From: Petaurus breviceps papuanus
Taxonomy: Eukaryota; Chordata; Mammalia; Diprotodontia; Petauridae
DNA: 64,000 nt
Reading direction: 5' to 3'
Assembly (NCBI GenBank): GCA_028583685.1
Contig: JAMXIF010000048.1
Coordinates: forward strand, 27,369,553-27,433,552
The position numbers were made by a program, and so were the translations under genes. The notes under the pieces were generated by a model. It was not told the DNA's origin. It was given only the letters and a program-made list of their open reading frames with translations, and searched no databases. Shown here piece after piece: positions 11,275 to 21,630 of the stretch; the first letter of the stretch is position 1; each line of letters begins with the position of its first letter.

Positions 11275-11545
11275 CTTGCTTGCCTTTTCAATGGATGGGA
11301 AGGGGCAGGAAGGAGGGAAAGAATTTGGAACTCAAAATGTTTTTAACAAAATGAATGTTAGGGGCAACTAGGTGATGCAGTGAATAGAGCAGCAGCTTTG
11401 GAGTCAGGACGACCTGAATTCAAATCCATTCTCAAACACTTGACTCACTTACTAGCTGTGTGACCTTGGGCAAGTCACTTAACCCCAATTGCCTTGCCTT
11501 CCCCCCTCAAAAAAAATCCCGAATGTTAAATTTTTTTAAAGTGTA
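11275..11545 (+). mobile_element. L1 3' UTR end, split by a SINE
   Basis: Purine-rich L1-type 3' UTR (gaaggggcaggaaggagg, ttggaactcaaaatg) ending in a T/A-rich tail after 11520. It is interrupted by the SINE at 11361-11520. Confidence 0.55.
11361..11520 (+). mobile_element. tRNA-type SINE (family 1) with 8-bp target duplication
   Basis: Full-length family-1 SINE: ggggcaactaggtgatgcag head, gtgtgaccttgggcaagtca, then an A-rich end. Flanked by gaatgtta at 11353-11360 and 11521-11528. Confidence 0.9.
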
Positions 11546-11616
11546 ATTATAAATTATGCAATTGTAAATATTAAAATACCAGGAGCAGATGGATTTACAA
11601 TTGAATTATATCAAAT
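11546..11616 (+). mobile_element. old L1 ORF2 fragment, first piece
   Basis: Matches the RT region coding for the PGPDGF motif (aataccaggagcagatggat, cf. the same region of the full-length L1 at 15.33 kb). It continues at 18296 after a nested insertion. Confidence 0.65.
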
Positions 11617-11752
11617 GTTTATTGTTGTTGTTCAGTTGTTTCTGTCATGTCCGACTCTTTGTGATCCCATTTGGGGTTTTCTTTGCAAAGATATTGGAGT
11701 GGTTTGCCATTTCCTTCTCTAGCTCATTTTACAGATAAAGAAACTGAGGCAA
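11617..11752 (-). mobile_element. RTE-tailed SINE, 3' half (split by full-length L1)
   Basis: Antisense RTE-type tail (ttgttgttgttcagttgttt, catgtccgactctttgtgat) and core up to aaactgaggcaa, where the L1 is inserted. The head half resumes at 18153. Confidence 0.9.
11737..11752. repeat. target-site duplication, left copy
   Basis: Sixteen bases, aaagaaactgaggcaa, repeated exactly at 18153-18168 on the other side of the full-length L1. Confidence 0.95.
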
Positions 11753-12592
11753 CGGCAGAGCCAAGATGGCGGAGTAGAAGCACGACCCTCCCGCGGCTCC
11801 GGCTTCCACGGCTCCGGCTTCCACCCTCCCCAATCCATGTAAAAAGGGGACTCTAAACAAACTTTGGAGCTGCAGAACCCACAAAATGACACAGAGAAGC
11901 TAACCTCCCGCTGAAAACAGCCCGATAGGCTGGCAGGAATCGGCCAGCGCAATGCTCTGGGAGCCGAGCCCAGCCCCACGCCGAGGCTTTAGCCACAGGG
12001 CGGGCCTGAGCAGCCGCCAGCCAGAGGGGCTCCAGATCAGCAGCAGCTGTGGCCGTTTCCAGATTTATCAATACATAGATGCGAAGGACAAGTTCTAATA
12101 AGGAATAATAGCGGGCGACGGCGAGGTGGCCTGCGCGGGAATGTGCCTGCGCGGGAATGTGCGGCGGCGGCAGCGCAGCGGGCTCGGGCCGGGAAGGCAC
12201 ATTGGCCTCTGCGGGAAGGCGTGGCGGACGCAGGCCTGGAAGGGGCCTGATCAACTCGGAGGGCAAGTCTTCCCATCAACCACAAGGTCCACTACCAGGC
12301 CTATCACCAAAGGGCTGGGACTGGAAAGAGCAAGGTAAGAAGCAAATACAGGGGCCCCTATACTGGACAGCAAACACTCCTGGGGCTACCACTTCATAGC
12401 CCAGAAATCTTTTTTTTTTTTTTTAAAGCCCCTTTCAGGACCTCCAAAGACAAGGATGGCAGAGTGAACCCCACTTGCTCCAAACCCCCCCTCTGACCCT
12501 GAAAATATAGTAACTCTTGCCCCAGGGCAAAACCCTCTACAGTAAAGGCTTGGGATCCTAGAGGAAGGGCGTGGCTAGGACACTGCCTCAAA
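11753..12592 (+). promoter_or_regulatory. L1 5' UTR / internal promoter region with YY1-like box
   Basis: About 840 bp, GC- and CpG-rich against AT-rich surroundings, upstream of ORF1. The first 20 bases hold caagatggcgg at 11762-11772, the YY1-type core found at the start of human L1, where it sets the transcription start. The HAL1-like copies have a related caagatgg box at their 5' ends (antisense near 29430 and 36181). A poly(T) run lies at 12411-12424. Promoter function is inferred from position and motif. Confidence 0.7.
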
Positions 12593-13585
12593 ATGGGTAG
12601 AAAGCAGACTACAAAGACAAAGACTCTAGAGTCCTACTATCCTCAGAGGGAGGAACCAACCTCAGAGGGAGACACTGTGGACTCCACACCCACAGCTGAG
12701 ACTTCAACAGGGAGTGGATCCCAAGCACAGAAGGTTCTCCTAGATGAGATCAAAAGGAACTTTGAAAGCAAAATGAGAGAGATAGAAGACAAAATGAATA
12801 ATTCTCTCAAAACGAAAATAGCAGAATTCGAAAAACATTATAATGAGGAAACCATCTCTCTAAAAAGAAAAGTGTATGATATGGAAAAGGAGCTTCAAAA
12901 ATTAACCAAGGAAAATGATTTGCTAAAAACCAGAATTAAACAAATGGAAACAAATAACTCTACGAGGAACCAAGAATTAGCCAAGCAAAACAACAAAAAT
13001 GAAAAATTAGAAAAAGAGGTAAAATACATCAAAGAAAAAATAACTGACCTGGAAAACAGATCCAGGAGAGATAATCTGAGAATCATAGGCCTACCAGAAA
13101 ATTATGATGAAAAAATGAGCCTGGACAACATTCTCCAAGAGCTCGTTAAGGAAAACTGCCCTGAGATACTAGAACCTGAGGGGAAAATAGAAATCGACAG
13201 AATCCACCGGACACCTGCTGTAAGAGATCCCAAACTGAAAAATCCTCGAAATGTTGTGGCTAAAGTCCAGAACTACCAGATAAAAGAGAAAATACTTCAA
13301 GCGGCCAGAAAGAAACAATTCAAATATCGAGGGTCCACAGTGAGGATTGCACAGGATTTGTCAGCCTCCACACTGAAAGATCGGAAGCAGTGGAATACAA
13401 TTTTCAGGAAGGCAAAACAGCTCGGATTACAACCAAGGATCACATACCCAGCAAGACTGAGCATATTCTTCCAGGCAAAGAGATGGTCATTCAATGATAT
13501 AACAGAGTTCCAGACCTTCTTGATAAAAAAGCCAGAACTCAATGGAAAATTCAACCTCCAATTACGAGAAGCAACAGTGACTTAG
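12593..13585 (+). CDS. L1 ORF1 protein (RNA-binding chaperone), intact frame
   Basis: Open frame of 330 codons starting MGRKQTTKTK. L1 ORF1p is a trimeric RNA-binding nucleic-acid chaperone that coats L1 RNA in cytoplasmic particles. Seen here: a short Ser/Thr-rich N-terminus (1-45), a long charged coiled coil (about 46-157), an RRM-like domain (about 158-240, with LENRSRRDNLRIIGLPE at 153-169 and NVVAKV at 220-225) and a C-terminal domain (about 245-315, YRGSTVRIAQDLSAST). The length is normal for mammalian L1 ORF1p. The start is the first ATG after the CpG-rich UTR and gives the whole family architecture. It lies about 335 bp upstream of the ORF2 start. No stop or frameshift is visible, unlike ORF2. 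Whether it is expressed is unknown. Confidence 0.9.
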   Translation: MGRKQTTKTKTLESYYPQREEPTSEGDTVDSTPTAETSTGSGSQAQKVLLDEIKRNFESKMREIEDKMNNSLKTKIAEFEKHYNEETISLKRKVYDMEKELQKLTKENDLLKTRIKQMETNNSTRNQELAKQNNKNEKLEKEVKYIKEKITDLENRSRRDNLRIIGLPENYDEKMSLDNILQELVKENCPEILEPEGKIEIDRIHRTPAVRDPKLKNPRNVVAKVQNYQIKEKILQAARKKQFKYRGSTVRIAQDLSASTLKDRKQWNTIFRKAKQLGLQPRITYPARLSIFFQAKRWSFNDITEFQTFLIKKPELNGKFNLQLREATVT

Positions 13586-13920
13586 AAAGGTAAACAAGGA
13601 GAACACACATCATTTTAGAGGGAAAGAGGGGAGGGAGAGGAGCTTCGCATGAGATCTGTTCCTGTCATTCTTGATGCGAAGAAAAAATAGCATACCTCAT
13701 TACGTATAACAATATCCTACAGGCAGTAGGAGGGGGAAAGGGTTACAAAAGGGGGGTGGGAATGATTTGTAGGGAGGGAAGTAGTAAGGGGAAAAGGGGA
13801 GGAAAAGGGAGGGGGGCCGAAAAGGGAACACTGAGGGAGGCGGTGGTCAAAAGGAAAACTATTAAGGGGGGGAAGGGAGAAGGGAGGGAAAATACGAACA
13901 TTAACAGGGTCAGGAATAGG
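13586..13920 (+). other. L1 inter-ORF spacer, G-rich polypurine tract
   Basis: Strongly purine-skewed spacer with many runs of three or more G between 13725 and 13885, capable of G-quadruplex formation. The HAL1-like elements carry a comparable tract (C-rich on the plus strand) downstream of their ORF1. Confidence 0.7.
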
Positions 13921-16900
13921 ATGAGGGGAAAGAAACAGATAACAATCATAACTGTAAATGTGAATGGAATGAACTCTCCTATAAAACGGAGACGGATAGC
14001 AGAATGGATTAGAAATCATAATCCTACAATATGCTGTTTACAAGAAACACATTTGAAACAGAGGGATACACACAAGGTAAAGGTAAAAGGTTGGAGTAAA
14101 ATATATCCTGCCTCGGCTAAAGTAAAAAAAAGCAGGGGTAGCAATCCTTATCTCAGATAAAGCAAATGCAAAAATTGACCTAATTAAAAGAGATAAGAAG
14201 GAAACTATATCCTGTTAAAAGGCACCATCGAGAAGGAAGCAATATCACTACTTAACATATATGCACCAAGTGGTGTAGCATCCAAATTCCTAGAGGTGAA
14301 GGTAAAGGAATTAGAGGAAGAAATAGATAGCAAAACTATACTAGTGGGAGACCTTAATCTCCCCCTATCTGAACTTGATAAATCCACCTCAAAATAAACA
14401 AGAAAGAAGTTAAGGAGGTGAACAGGATTTTAGAGAGGATAGGTATGATAGATCTCTGGAGAAAGCTGAATGGGGATAAAAAGGAATATACTTTCTTCTC
14501 AGCAGTTCATGGCACATATTCAAAAATTGACCATGTTCTAGGGCATAAAAACTTCACAATTCTATGCAGTAAGGCAGAAATATTAAACGCATCATTCTCA
14601 GATCATGATGCAATAAAAATTATATGCAATAAAGGGCCAGGGAAAGACAGACTAAAAACTAACTGGAAATTAAACAATTTGATCCTAAAGAATGAGTGGG
14701 TCAAACAAGAAATTATAGAAACAATCAGTAATTTCATTCAAGAGAATGATAATAATGAGACAACATACCAAAATCTGTGGGATGCATTAAAGGCAGTTCT
14801 TAGGGGAAGTTTTATATCCCTGAGTGCATACGTGATTAAATTAGAGAAAAGGGAGCTCAACGAATTGGGCATGCAATTAAAAAAACCTAGAAAAAGAACA
14901 AATTCAAAATCCCCAATTAAATACTAAACTAGAAATATTGAAGACTAAAGGAGAGATTAATAAAATCGAAATTAAGAAAACTATTGAACTAATAAATAAA
15001 ACCAAGAGCTGGTTTTATGAAAAAACCAACAAAATTGATAGACCCTTAGTCAATATGATAAAAAAAAAGAAAGAATAAAACCAAATTATGAGTATAAAAA
15101 ATGAAAAGGGTGAATCTACCTCCAATGAAGAGGAAATCAAAACAATAATTAGGAATTATTTTTCCCAATTGTATGCACATAAATTTGACAATCTTAGGGA
15201 AATGGATGAATATTTAGAAACATACAAGTTGCCCAGATTAACTGAAGAGGAAGTAAATTACTTAAATAATCCCATCTCAGAAAAAGAAATTGAACAAGCC
15301 ATCAGTCACCTCCCTAGGAAAAAATCTCCAGGGCCAGATGGATTCACTAGTGAATTCTATCAAACATTTAAAGAACAATTGATTCCAATACTCTACAAAT
15401 TATTTGGGAAAATTAGTGAAGAAGGAGTCCTACCAAATTCTTTTTATGACACAAATATGGTACTGATACCTAAATCAGGAAGAGATAAAACAGAGAAAGA
15501 AAATTATAGACCAATCTCCCTCATGAATATAGATGCAAAAATTCTAAATAAAATACTAGCCAAAAGACTACAGCAACTTATCTCAAGAATAATACACTTT
15601 GATCAGGTAGGATTTATTCCAGGAATGCAAGGATGGTTTAATATTAGGAAAACCATCTGTATAATTGAGCATATCAACAATAAAACTAGCAGAAACCACA
15701 TGATCATCTCAATAGATGCAGAAAAGGCTTTTGACAAAATACAACATCCATTCCTATTAAAAACATTAGAAAGTATAGGAATAAATGGAACCTTCCTTAA
15801 AATAATAGGTAGCATCTATTTAAAGCCATCAGCAAGTATTATATGCAATGGGGAGAAGCTGGAAGCATTTCCCATAAGATCAGGGGTGAAACAAGGGTGT
15901 CCACTATCACCCCTCTTATTCAATCTGGTACTAGAAATGTTAGCAGTAGCAATTAGAGAAGAAAAAGAAATCAAAGGAATCAAGTTAGGCAAAGAAGAGA
16001 CCAAGCTATCACTCTTCACAGATGATATGATGATATACTTAGAGAATCCTAGAGAATCAAGTAAAAAACTTCTTGAGACAATAAATAAATTTGGCAAAGT
16101 TGCAGGATATAAAATAAACCCACATAAATCCTCGGCATTCCTATATATTTCCAATGAAACTCAACAGCAAGAAGTAGAAAGAGAAATCCCATTTAAAGTT
16201 ACTGTAGACATTATAAAATATTTGGGAATCTACCTGCCAAAACAAACCCAGGACCTGTATGATCATAACTACAAAACACTTTTCACACAAATAAAGTCAG
16301 ATCTAATTAATTGGAAAAATATCAATTGCTCGTGGCTGGGTCGAGCTAATATAATAAAAATGACAATTTTACCTAAATTAAATTATATATTTAGTGCCAT
16401 ACCAATTAATTTACCAAAAAACCACTTTATAGAGTTAGAAAAAATAGTAACAAAATTCATCTGGAAGAATAAATGGTCCAGAATATCAAGGGAATTAATG
16501 AAAAAAAAAATGCTAGGGAAGGTGGACTAGCTTTACCAGATTTCAGTCTGTACTATAAAGCAGCAGTCATCAAAACTACTTGGTACTGGCTTAGGAATAG
16601 AGGAGTGGATCAATGGAATAGATTAGGCACACGAGATTAAGAAGTCAACGACTACAGTAATGTATTGTTTGATAAACCCCCAGACCCTGGTTTTTGGGAT
16701 AAGAACTCACTGTTTGACAAAAACTGCTGGGAAAACTGAAATATAGTATGGCAGAAACTGGACATAGACCATTATCTAACACCATATACCAAAATCAAGT
16801 CTAAATGGGTTCATGATCTAGGTATAAAGGTTGATACTGTAAGCAGTCTGCTAAAACAAGGAATAGTTTACCTATCAGACTTGTGGAGAGGGAATGACTT

Positions 16901-17747
16901 TATGACGAAACAGGAATTAGAGAACATTATAAAATGTAAAATGGATAATTTTGACTACATGAAATTGAAAAGTTTCTGTACAAATAAAGCCAATGTAACC
17001 AAGATTAGGAGGGAGGTGGGAAATTGGGAAAGAATATTTACAACCTATGTCTCTGACAAAGGACTCATCTCTAAAATATACAGAGAACTGAGTCAAATTT
17101 ATAAGAATACAAGTCATTCCCCAATTGATAAAGGGTTAAAGGATATGAACAGGCAGTTTTCAGAGAAAGAAATTAAAGCTATCTATAAGCACATGAAAAA
17201 ATGCTCTACTTCACTATTGATTAGAGAAATGCAAATCAAAACAACTCTGAGGTACCACATCTCACCAGTCAGATTGGCTAAAATGACAAAACAGGAAAAT
17301 GACAAATGCTGGAGAGGATGTGGGCAAACTGGAACACTAATGCATTGTTGGTGGAGCTGTGAACTGATCCAGCCTTTCTGGAGAGCAATCTGGAACTATG
17401 CCCAAAGGGCTGTAAATACTTTCATACCCTTTGAGCCAGCAATACCACTCCTAGGGTTATATCCCAAAGAGATCATAGAAATGGGAGAAAGACCCATATG
17501 TACAAAAATGTTTATAGCAGCTCTTTTTGCTGTGGCAAAGAATTGGAAATTAAGGGGATGTCCATCAATTGGGGAATGGCTGAACAAGTTGTGGTATATG
17601 CATGTTATGGAATATTATTGCACTATAAGAAACGGGGAGCAGGCGGTCTTCATATTTACCTGGAGAGGCTTAAAAGAGCTGATGCTGAGTGAGAAGAGTA
17701 GAACCAGGAGGAATTTGTACACAATTACAGACACAACGCATGTGTGA
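13921..17747 (+). pseudogene. L1 ORF2 (endonuclease / reverse transcriptase), broken
   Basis: ORF2p nicks target DNA and reverse-transcribes L1 RNA. The reading starts MRGKKQITIITVNVNGMN, an AP-endonuclease start, followed by CCLQETHL (catalytic Glu), GDLN near 14347 and FSDHDAI near 14599. The RT core lies in 15088-16530: [18 protein letters not shown] (motif A), [15 protein letters not shown] (motif B) and [10 protein letters not shown] (motif C). A Cys-rich C-terminus, CWRGCGQTGTLMHCWWSC, lies near 17306-17361. It is broken. The frame changes between the pieces ending at 14160, 14387 and 14927, and again near 16510; in-frame stops lie near 16640 and 16738. Motif C reads FTDD where L1 usually has FADD. 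The longest open piece is 480 codons. Confidence 0.9.
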
Positions 17748-18116
17748 TGACCAACTTTGATAGACTGGACTCTTCTCAACAATGCAGGGATATAAGTCAA
17801 TCCCAAAAGACGCATGATGGAGAGAAAAACGTGCATCCAGAGAAAGAACTAGAAAGAACTAAATTTATATCCAGGTGGAAGCAAAATACCTGATCTTTTT
17901 CGTTCTCTTATTTGATTTTATGTCCTCTTTACCATTTTTCATTCCAGCTGGTACAATCCATCCTTATAACCTGACCATTGTGTAATGTGAAATTATTTAC
18001 AGATCCTATACTTGATTATAAGACGCCAAGGGGGGGAGGGGAAGGAGGGGGACAAAATGTGAAATTCAAGGAATTGTGGAATTGAATCCTGTAAACTAAA
18101 AGGAAACAAACAAATT

Positions 18117-18122
18117 AATAAA
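18117..18122 (+). terminator. polyadenylation signal of the full-length L1
   Basis: AATAAA about 20 bases before the A-rich tail that ends the element at 18152. Confidence 0.7.
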
Positions 18123-18152
18123 TTAAAAATTGAATTAAAAAAAAGAAAAAAA

Positions 18153-18295
18153 AAAGAAACTGAGGCAAAAAGAATTAAGTGACTTGCCTAGGGTCCCATT
18201 TCTAGTAAGGGTCTGAGGCCAGATTTGAACTCAGGAAGATGAGTCTTTCTGACTCTGGGCCTGGCACTGTATTCACTGTACCACCTAGCTGCCCA
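18153..18295 (-). mobile_element. RTE-tailed SINE, head half
   Basis: Continuation of the SINE begun at 11617. It starts with the right-hand target duplication (18153-18168), then runs from the core (taagtgacttgcctaggg) to the head (actgtaccacctagctgccc). Confidence 0.9.
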
Positions 18296-18548
18296 AAACA
18301 TTTAGTGAATAATTCCAATCCAACATAACTCTTTGAAAAAATAGGTAAAGAAGGGATCCTACTAAATTATTTCTATGACACAAATATAGTCTTAATATCT
18401 AAACCAAGGAGAGACAAAAACAGAAAGAACACAACAGACCAATTTCCCCAGTGAATATTGATAGAAAAAATTTTAACTAAGAAGGAGACGTCAGCAATAT
18501 AGGCCAAAGATTATATTCTATGACCAGGCTGGATTTATACCAGGAAAG
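18296..18548 (+). mobile_element. old L1 ORF2 fragment, second piece
   Basis: Matches the full-length L1 from about 15.4 to 15.6 kb (gatcctactaaattatttct, gaccaggctggatttatacc). Decayed, no long frame. Confidence 0.75.
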
Positions 18549-19617
18549 CCTTGGGCCCTCTTTTCTTCTCCCTCTATACTATTTCACTTGATGATTTATT
18601 TCGTCAACTCCCATGGATTTAATTATCAGTGATTCTCACATTTACTTATTCTGCCCCAAATTCTTTGCTAATCTCCATTCTCACATCTTCAGCTGCCTTT
18701 CAGACAGTTTGAACTGGATGTCAGTAGACATCTTAAATTCAATAGTATGTATCCAAAGCAGAACTCATTATCTTTCCCCCTAAATTTTCCCTCCATCCTA
18801 CTTTCTCTCTTAGTGTACAGGGCAACACGTTCTCCCAGCCAGCCCCTTAGGCTTGCAACCTAGAAGTTATCCTAGATTTCTTACAATTTCTCATCCCCTC
18901 TCTCCTATCTCTTGCCCGGGCCTGTGAATTTCACTTTTGCAGCATCTCATAAATGTCCCCTTCTTTCCTCTGACCCTGCCCCCACTTTAGTGCAGGCCCT
19001 CATCACCTCACGCCTGGATTATTGCTGTAGCCTGTTAGTGGGTCTGCCTGCCTCAAGTCTCTCCCCACTCCAGTCCATCCTCTATTCAGCCACTAAAGTG
19101 ATTTTCTTAAATTACAGATTTGATCATGTCACACACACCCCACCCCCTTTACTCAATAAACTTCAATGGCTTCCTTTTGCCTTCCGGAGCAATTACAAAA
19201 TGCTCCATTTGGCATTCAAAGCCATTTATAACCTAACCCCCTCCTACCTTTCCTACACCTCACTTCTTGATCCAATGACACCAGACTCCTGGTTGTTTCT
19301 TGAACAACACATGCTCTCATAGCTCCAGACATTTTGTTTGCCTATCCCCTATGCCTGGAATGCTTTCTGGCTTCCTTTAAGCCCCAACTAAAATCCCACC
19401 TTCTACTGGAAACCTTCCCCTGCCCCTCTCAATTCCAGTGTCTTCCCTCCTTTAGGTATTTCCTATTTATCTTGTATATAGTCTGTTTTATAGCCATTTG
19501 TTTGCATGTTGCCTCCTTCATTAGATTGCTCCTTGAAGGAGAAACTGTTTTTTGCCTCTTTGAATCCCCATTGTTTATTAGCACAGTGCCTGGCACATAG
19601 TAGGTGCTTAATAAATG
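18549..19617 (+). mobile_element. L2 LINE, ORF2 C-terminus and 3' UTR, inside the old L1
   Basis: About 1.07 kb. The open frame 18912-19322 reads as the C-terminal part of an L2/CR1-clade ORF2: LDYCCSLLVGLPASSLSPLQ, then FDHVTHTPPPLLNKLQWLPF and KMLHLAFKAIYNLTPSYLSY (the usual HITPLLxxLHWLPV and KALNGLAPSYL motifs). The 3' UTR ends gtgcctggcacatagtagg and cttaataaatgcag. The L1 ORF2 reading stops at 18548 and resumes at 19618 at the matching place, so the L2 is an insertion in the L1. Confidence 0.8.
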
Positions 19618-20582
19618 CAGGCCTGGGTCAATTTTTAGGAAAACTTCAAATATATTTGACCACATTAATAACAATAACAACAAAAATAATGATTACTTCA
19701 ATAAATGCAGAAAAACTTCGAATAAAACACAATTATCATTCATATTTAAAACACTTGAAAGCATAGGAATAAGTGGAACTTTCCTTAAAATGATAAATGG
19801 TTTCTACCTAAAATTAAGTGAAAGGATTATGGGGATAAGCTAGAACCCTTTCCAGTAAGATCAGGAGTGAAGCAAGGATATTCATTATTGTTTAATATTA
19901 TAATAGAGATGCTAGCATCAGCAATAAAACCATAAATGAAGAAATAAGCATAGACACAAAGGGAACAAAACTATCACTTGTCACTGGTGATATAGTTTAC
20001 TTAGAAAACCCTAGAGTGTCAACTAAAAACTACTCAAAACAATGAACAACTTCAGCAGGATATAAAATAAACTCACACATATCCTCAACATTTCTGTATA
20101 TTACTGACAGGTAGAAAGAGAAATTATGGTTAAAATAACTACAAACAGTATATAATATTTGGGCAATTATCTGCTAAAATACCCCCAATAACTATGGAAG
20201 CACAAATCACACTTTACACAAATAAAGATAGATCTAAATAATTGGAAAAATGTTAGTTACTCATGGGTGGGCTGAGCCAATATAATAAAAATCATAACAT
20301 TACCTTTATCAATTTACTTATTCAGTACTACACCAGACTTCTAAAAATTATTTTATAGAACTAGAGAAGTAACATAAAAATTCATCTAACAGAGTAACAA
20401 CAGTTCAATAACATCAAGGGAATTACTGGAAAAAAATTTGAAAAAGAAGGGGACCTAGCAGGAACAGATCCATACTAAAGCTATAACCACCACAACAGTT
20501 TGGTACCAGGTAAGAAATGGAACAATTGTTTAGTGGAACAGATTGAATATATGGTGTACAGAAACAATCAAATACAATAACC
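19618..20582 (+). mobile_element. old L1 ORF2 fragment, third piece
   Basis: Collinear with the full-length L1 from about 15.63 to 16.6 kb: gtcaatttttaggaaaactt, attacttcaataaatgcag, aggagtgaagcaagg, gcaggatataaaataaactc. Heavily decayed. Confidence 0.8.
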
Positions 20583-20838
20583 TTGTTTTTGTTCAGTTGT
20601 TTTTAGTCATGTCTGACTCTTTGTGACCCCATTTGATGTTTTCTTGGCAAAGATACTCAAGTAGTTTTCCAGTTCCTTCTCCAACTCATTTTACAGATGA
20701 ACAAACTGTGGCAAATAGGGTTAAGTGATTTGCCAATGTCACACAACTGTAAGTGTCTGAGGCTAGATTTGAAATCAAGAAAATGAGTCTTCCTGACTCC
20801 AGGCCTGGCACTTTATCCACTGTGCCACCCAGCTACTG
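20583..20838 (-). mobile_element. RTE-tailed SINE, full length
   Basis: Antisense copy from the RTE-like tail (tttgttcagttgtttttagt, catgtctgactctttgtgac) through ttacagatgaacaaactgtg to the head (ccactgtgccacccagctac). It splits the old L1. Confidence 0.9.
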
Positions 20839-21265
20839 TCATAAAACCCAAAGATTCCAGCTATTGGGACAAGAACTCACTATTCCAGAAAAACTATTGA
20901 GAAAACTGGAAAGTAGTCCAGCAGAAAATAGGTATATAGATTAATATCTCACAATGTATGCCAGTTTATACAATAACAACAATATTGTAAAATTATCCTG
21001 CTTTGAAACATTGACCAACCAAAATTAGAGAAGATGCATAATAAAGCATGCTATTTATTCATCTCCAGATAAAGAGCTGAAGGAGTCAGAGTGCAGATTA
21101 AAACATATTTCCTTCTTTTTTCTTCTTTTTGTATATAACTAATATGGGAATTTTTTTGCATGGTTATACATATTTGTAATCTATTTTGTTTTTCTTATCT
21201 TCTCAGTGATTTGGGAGGTAGAGAATTTAAAACTGAAAGGAAAGCAAAATTGAATTAAAGCCTTG
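20839..21265 (+). mobile_element. old L1 fragment, last piece and 3' end
   Basis: Collinear with the full-length L1 from about 16.68 kb (gggacaagaactcactattc), then skips to the 3' UTR (ggagtcagagtgcagattaa) and ends in an A-rich stretch (caaaattgaattaaag). An internal deletion is likely. Confidence 0.65.
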
Positions 21266-21393
21266 TATATGTGCTTAAAAAGTGATGATTTTGCTTGCCA
21301 CAGCTCAAATTTCTAGTACGGTGTTAAATAATAGTTCTAATAATGAATATCCTTACTTAATGCCGATACGAATAGCTACCATTTATATAGTAC

Positions 21394-21630
21394 ATGTTGT
21401 TCAGTCATTTCAATTGTGTCCAACTCTTCGTGAACCTGTTTGGAATTTTCTTAGCAAAGATAATGGAGTGGTTTGCCATTTCCTTCTCCAGCTCATTTTA
21501 CAGATGAGGATTCCGAGGTAAACATAGTTAAGTGCTTTGCCTAGGGTCACCCAGCTAGTAAGTGTCTGAGAATTTGAGCTCAGTTTTCCCTGACTCCAGG
21601 AGTTGTAAACACTGTGCCACCAAGTTGCCC
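21394..21630 (-). mobile_element. RTE-tailed SINE, full length
   Basis: Antisense SINE inserted in L1 relic A: gttgttcagtcatttcaatt, ttacagatgaggattccgag, cactgtgccaccaagttgcc. Confidence 0.9.

Larger units (their letters stand above)
11753..18152 (+). mobile_element. full-length L1 LINE
   Basis: A 6.4-kb L1 bounded by exact 16-bp target duplications. It has a CpG-rich 5' UTR starting with a YY1-type box, ORF1 (12593-13585, open), a G-rich purine spacer, ORF2 (about 13921-17747, broken), a 3' UTR with a G-rich polypurine tract (near 18030-18050), AATAAA and an A-rich tail. It is inserted in an RTE-tailed SINE that is itself inside an older L1. An open ORF1 and perfect flanking repeats suggest a fairly recent insertion, but the ORF2 breaks mean it is not autonomous. 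The nearest relatives are other marsupial L1s and the HAL1-like elements in this window, which share its 5' UTR. Confidence 0.95.

Noticed and set aside
11853-12399. Overlapping 65-137-codon frames on both strands with Ala/Arg/Pro-rich products
   Set aside because: They lie in the GC-rich L1 5' UTR, where stop codons are rare by composition. No evidence of an antisense gene such as the primate L1 ORF0 could be read.
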